A stretch of DNA of 7,241 nucleotides from positions 1-7,241 of the forward strand of contig JAPKYM010000128.1 in NCBI GenBank assembly GCA_026394315.1, given 5' to 3'. Under the pieces are notes generated by a model. The model ran no database searches. It was not told where the DNA came from and saw only the letters and a list, made by a program, of their open reading frames with translations. Source of the stretch: Candidatus Bathyarchaeota archaeon (lineage in GTDB: Archaea; Thermoproteota; Bathyarchaeia; 40CM-2-53-6; RBG-13-38-9). This document shows, in pieces, positions 5,327 to 7,241 of this stretch. Within the stretch, counting starts at the first letter, position 1. Each line of letters starts with the position of its first letter. The position numbers and the translations under genes were made by a program.

Positions 5327-5537
5327 TCAACAACGATTACTACGCTAGGTTGTTCTAGCGGCCGCACGGCTAGGCCAACTGGCAGGGTTCTCAGTCATTC
5401 TCACATCTCAGTAGTGTTACCTACTGGTTTTGGGAAGACTACTAGAGGCGTGGGTAGTATCTGAGCAGAGGAAGCATCCTGTAGCATGGTGGACACATAA
5501 TCAGGTTGTTATAGGCCTTTGCGTGATACGCGTATAA
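5327..5537 (+). pseudogene. Frameshifted P-loop NTPase fragment
   Basis: One frame (5327-5464) encodes ISVVLPTGFGKTT, a complete Walker A motif with preceding beta-strand (motif at about 5408-5443), then stops at TGA 5462. The next frame, open from 5415 to 5537, continues with LLEAWVVSEQRKHPVAWW. Joining them by a one-base shift near 5441 gives GKT followed by an amphipathic helix and PVAW, the order seen after the P-loop in MalT-like STAND ATPases; superfamily 2 helicases also carry PTGxGKT. An ORF at 5260-5358 (MGLAYYQLPEDCRAALISIE...), in a third frame, may be the N-terminal part. At least one frameshift and early stops make it non-functional if read here. The P-loop is seen directly; the family is inferred and could be either. 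Confidence 0.4.
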
Positions 5538-5558
5538 GCGGTGATACGCGTATAAGCG
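5523..5558 (+). repeat. Perfect 2 x 18-bp tandem repeat with internal palindrome
   Basis: GTGATACGCGTATAAGCG occurs twice head to tail without a mismatch (5523-5540, 5541-5558). Each unit holds the 10-bp palindrome ATACGCGTAT. The pair is enclosed by short inverted arms TATAGG (5510-5515) and CCTATA (5562-5567). Spaced palindromes of this kind are typical of protein binding sites or plasmid iterons, but two copies are few for an origin. The role is unknown. Confidence 0.85.
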
Positions 5559-5658
5559 GCACCTATAGCTGACAAACATTCAAAGAGGTGGCTTCTCCCC
5601 GGAATAGGGTTAATGATGAAAAGAGCCAGAATCGCGGCAAGATCAGGCTAAGTTCGAA

Positions 5659-5907
5659 GTGCTACGCCCTGGGGAACAAAAGTTAGTCGATGTCGCGGTG
5701 AGGTTGAAAGGCGATTCTTCAGGTTACATACATCAACCTGAGAATTTCTATGATCCGAATTACCGACCGACAGCCAATGAAGTGCGAATTGGCGTCCACC
5801 AAGTTACCACGATTCTAGACTATGATGGAGGTAGCACGGTTCCATTTCACTTTAGTATCATAAACGAAGAGGGCGATAATCCTGGTTTATTGAGACTTGA
5901 GACCTGA
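5659..5907 (+). CDS. Hypothetical protein, beta-rich, possibly a gene 3' fragment
   Basis: An ORF of 82 codons from GTG 5659; the frame stays open upstream to TGA 5617-5619, adding 13 codons (ending AKFE) but no better start. The protein has alternating hydrophobic residues, for example KLVDVAVRLKGD and STVPFHFSIINEEG, with a P-G turn near the beginning and no long helix, no signal peptide, no membrane segment and no cysteines. This looks like a small beta-sandwich or the last domain of a larger secreted or structural protein. I do not recognise a family. There is no ribosome site before the GTG and the start is weak, so it may be the tail of a gene whose front has been lost. It lies between the P-loop fragment and a long gene-poor stretch. 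Confidence 0.4.
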   Translation: MLRPGEQKLVDVAVRLKGDSSGYIHQPENFYDPNYRPTANEVRIGVHQVTTILDYDGGSTVPFHFSIINEEGDNPGLLRLET

Positions 5908-6124
5908 GCTAACGGTGATGCACATCATGGTATGCACCCCACAACCCTAGACCACGAGAGAACCCAAGAATCTAGGAACAAGATCTTCAAGTTACATCTC
6001 GTCTGCGATGTCCACAATGTCCATGATTCTGGCATATTACAAGTCTATCGTAGTTGAGGAGGACACGATTCGCGTACCCTCACTTCTGATATGATGGATC
6101 CCCCCTCTTAAGTCCAAATTCTTT

Positions 6125-6294
6125 AACCGCCCTGCCCGCCGCCGGATATTCTGATTATGTCATTGTTGGTGGGAATTGTTGATTCCAATTCTTATACTGC
6201 TACTCATTCGCCGCTGCCTTAGACGATAATATTATCATCATCAAGAACATGAACTGGGAAAAACAAGAAAAATGGGCGGGCGAAGGCGGCGGTT
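6125..6294. repeat. GC-rich inverted repeat around an AT-rich core
   Basis: The left arm has AACCGCC (6125-6131) and GCCCGCC (6134-6140). The right arm has their complements GGCGGGC (6275-6281) and GGCGGTT (6288-6294), separated by two and six bases respectively. GCCGCC (6138-6143) can also pair with GGCGGC (6285-6290), so several registers are possible. The core of 134 bases is A/T-rich and holds a small hairpin GAATTG/CAATTC (6173-6191) and a 12-bp palindrome GATAATATTATC (6225-6236). It could be a structured RNA, a miniature element or a regulatory site. Confidence 0.6.
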
Positions 6295-6386
6295 CAAGGT
6301 GTGGGATTCATGTTTGCAGCTTGGTTGATAACACTGTAAACATCTCAGATAAAACTGCAACAGAGTAACCTGCACCGGCTGTCGAT

Positions 6387-6578
6387 CTAGCGTAGTTGAA
6401 TTCTAACAATCTCTCCAGCCCGTTTTTCATCATCCTTACGTCCTAAGCTGTCCAATGGACTTCCTGCATCATCATCTGAGTCATAGGGCGCTCCTGATAT
6501 ACGCTCTATTCGGTCACAGACTGCGAAATATCTTTCTCTCAGGAATTGGATACATTGATGCGCACATGCAAACCGGAT
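6387..6578 (-). pseudogene. Possible minus-strand gene fragment, acidic
   Basis: The minus-strand frame is open for 63 codons from the stop at 6579-6581 to TAG at 6387-6389. There is no ATG or GTG start. The translation includes FLRERYFAVCDRIERISGAP, then an Asp-rich stretch (YDSDDDAGS) and a basic end, a composition that looks protein-like. I do not recognise it. It lies just upstream of, and opposite to, the SIR2-like gene. Chance cannot be excluded. Confidence 0.2.
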
Positions 6579-6618
6579 TCACAAGACAATGATACAGAAT
6601 CAATTAGAAGGTTAACCT

Positions 6619-7241
6619 ATGCTTATGGTCATATTCGGGGCAGGCGCATCTTACGATTCAGCCCCAGACTATCCACCACTAGTCCCTAAGGCCTGGCCAG
6701 CGGATCATCGGGAGTCTCGCCCACCCTTGGCAAATGAACTGTTCGAAAACAGACCACTTTTTGCGGACGTACTTGCCGCATACTCGGATTGCCACGCTGT
6801 GATCACCCGCCTTCGAGACCTCGCGGCGGGCAGTTCAGTGGAGCATGAACTCGAAGAGCTGCAAATGGACGCCGATGAGGATCCTAGGAGAAAGATCCAG
6901 CTTGCGGCTATACGGTTCTATTTGCAGCAATTGATTTGGACATGCGAGGGTCGGTGGAACTCGCAGTTCGCCAAAGGCATCACGAACTACAAGACTCTAC
7001 TAGGCTTGATTCAACATCTGCGCAGACCAGAAGAAAAGGTTTGTCTGGTTACATTCAACTACGATACAATGCTCGAACAGTCTCTTCCTTTCACTAAAAT
7101 CAGAACATTCACTGATTACATTGCTCCCCCCTACATAATGATCAAGCTACATGGCTCCGTCAATTGGGCACACCCAGTTAGGGCAATTAACAGTAGCGAC
7201 ATCCCGCGCACCGTTCCTAGTGTGATAGAAAAAGTGACTGA
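6619..7241 (+). CDS. SIR2-like domain protein, 3' end outside the window
   Basis: The first 207 residues of a longer protein, open to the window edge. It starts MLMVIFGAGAS, a short beta-strand followed by the GAGAS loop (7-11) that binds NAD in the Rossmann fold of sirtuins and SIR2-like proteins. NYDT (147-150) and KLHGSVNW (176-183) match the conserved Asn/Asp and His motifs of the family. Residues 40-140 are mainly helical. This SIR2-like group, unlike classic deacetylases, often destroys NAD during phage infection (Thoeris ThsA, DSR, SIR2-HerA and SIR2-APAZ systems), killing the cell or stopping growth. Defence is therefore likely but inferred; any partner or C-terminal domain is outside the window. 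The start is ATG 6619 (or 6625), two codons after an in-frame TAA, with GAAGG (6607-6611) as ribosome site. It is visibly GC-richer than the DNA before it, which suggests separate origin. Confidence 0.85.
   Translation, partial: MLMVIFGAGASYDSAPDYPPLVPKAWPADHRESRPPLANELFENRPLFADVLAAYSDCHAVITRLRDLAAGSSVEHELEELQMDADEDPRRKIQLAAIRFYLQQLIWTCEGRWNSQFAKGITNYKTLLGLIQHLRRPEEKVCLVTFNYDTMLEQSLPFTKIRTFTDYIAPPYIMIKLHGSVNWAHPVRAINSSDIPRTVPSVIEKVT

Larger units (their letters stand above)
5075..5658. other. Degraded stretch with fragments but no intact gene
   Basis: No ORF of convincing length lies here. What can be seen is a minus-strand open stretch (5135-5308), a short ORF 5260-5358 (32 codons from ATG), a frameshifted P-loop fragment (5327-5537) and a tandem repeat (5523-5558). 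Protein-like segments in several frames, each soon stopped, suggest old genes in decay. Confidence 0.5.
5908..6618. other. Gene-poor stretch of about 700 bases
   Basis: No convincing gene. One plus-strand frame is open for 47 codons (5951-6094), with ATG at 6008 and a protein-like end (LAYYKSIVVEEDTIRVPSLL). An ATG ORF of 39 codons (6249-6368) runs through the GC-rich repeat and looks accidental. The notable structures are the inverted repeat at 6125-6294 and the minus-strand frame 6387-6578. No RNA gene was recognised. Confidence 0.5.

Noticed and set aside
6249..6368. 39-codon ORF from ATG 6249
   Set aside because: It runs through the right arm of the GC-rich inverted repeat, has no ribosome site, and its Gly-rich part merely reflects the repeat.
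7239..7241. TGA at the window end as stop of the SIR2-like gene
   Set aside because: The frame reads GTG ACT GA at the end, so this TGA is out of frame and the gene continues.
879..7241. Search for attR (a second copy of the tRNA 3' end) and for a CRISPR array
   Set aside because: By eye I found no repeat of the T arm plus acceptor end, and no set of regularly spaced repeats; the only tandem repeat has two copies without spacers.

Overview
The window most likely comes from an archaeon. A class II tRNA gene appears to be interrupted by three introns and carries its own CCA. A/T-rich TATA-type boxes sit about 25-30 bases upstream of likely transcription starts. The tyrosine recombinase has a C-terminal zinc ribbon, a build common in archaea. 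A TACK-group lineage would fit the multi-intron tRNA, but nothing here fixes the species.

Left part (1-935): a Nudix hydrolase of the ADP-ribose pyrophosphatase type, with a small tandem duplication over its start region, then an intron-rich tRNA-Leu(UAA) gene at 715-878. The tRNA is followed after 57 bases by an intact tyrosine recombinase (936-2138) with an almost leaderless promoter. A tRNA 3' end next to an integrase is the usual left edge of an integrated archaeal element, so sequence to the right may be accessory DNA. No second copy of the tRNA 3' end (attR) lies in the window.

Middle (2139-5055): a 47-residue zinc-ribbon protein, then a divergent pair. A PadR-family repressor on the minus strand faces an ABC-2 exporter operon (ATPase plus permease). 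The shared intergenic region holds palindromic TATCG-rich sites and a symmetric TATA element. This looks like a self-contained, substrate-responsive efflux module.

Right part (5056-7241): about 1.5 kb without a convincing intact gene except an 82-codon ORF of unknown role. It contains a frameshifted P-loop NTPase fragment, a perfect 2 x 18-bp tandem repeat with an internal palindrome, a GC-rich inverted repeat around a 134-base AT-rich core, and open minus-strand stretches that may be gene remnants. The window ends inside a SIR2-like protein gene (from 6619), of a family frequent in antiviral NAD-depleting systems. The area reads as a decaying accessory or defence region of a mobile element.
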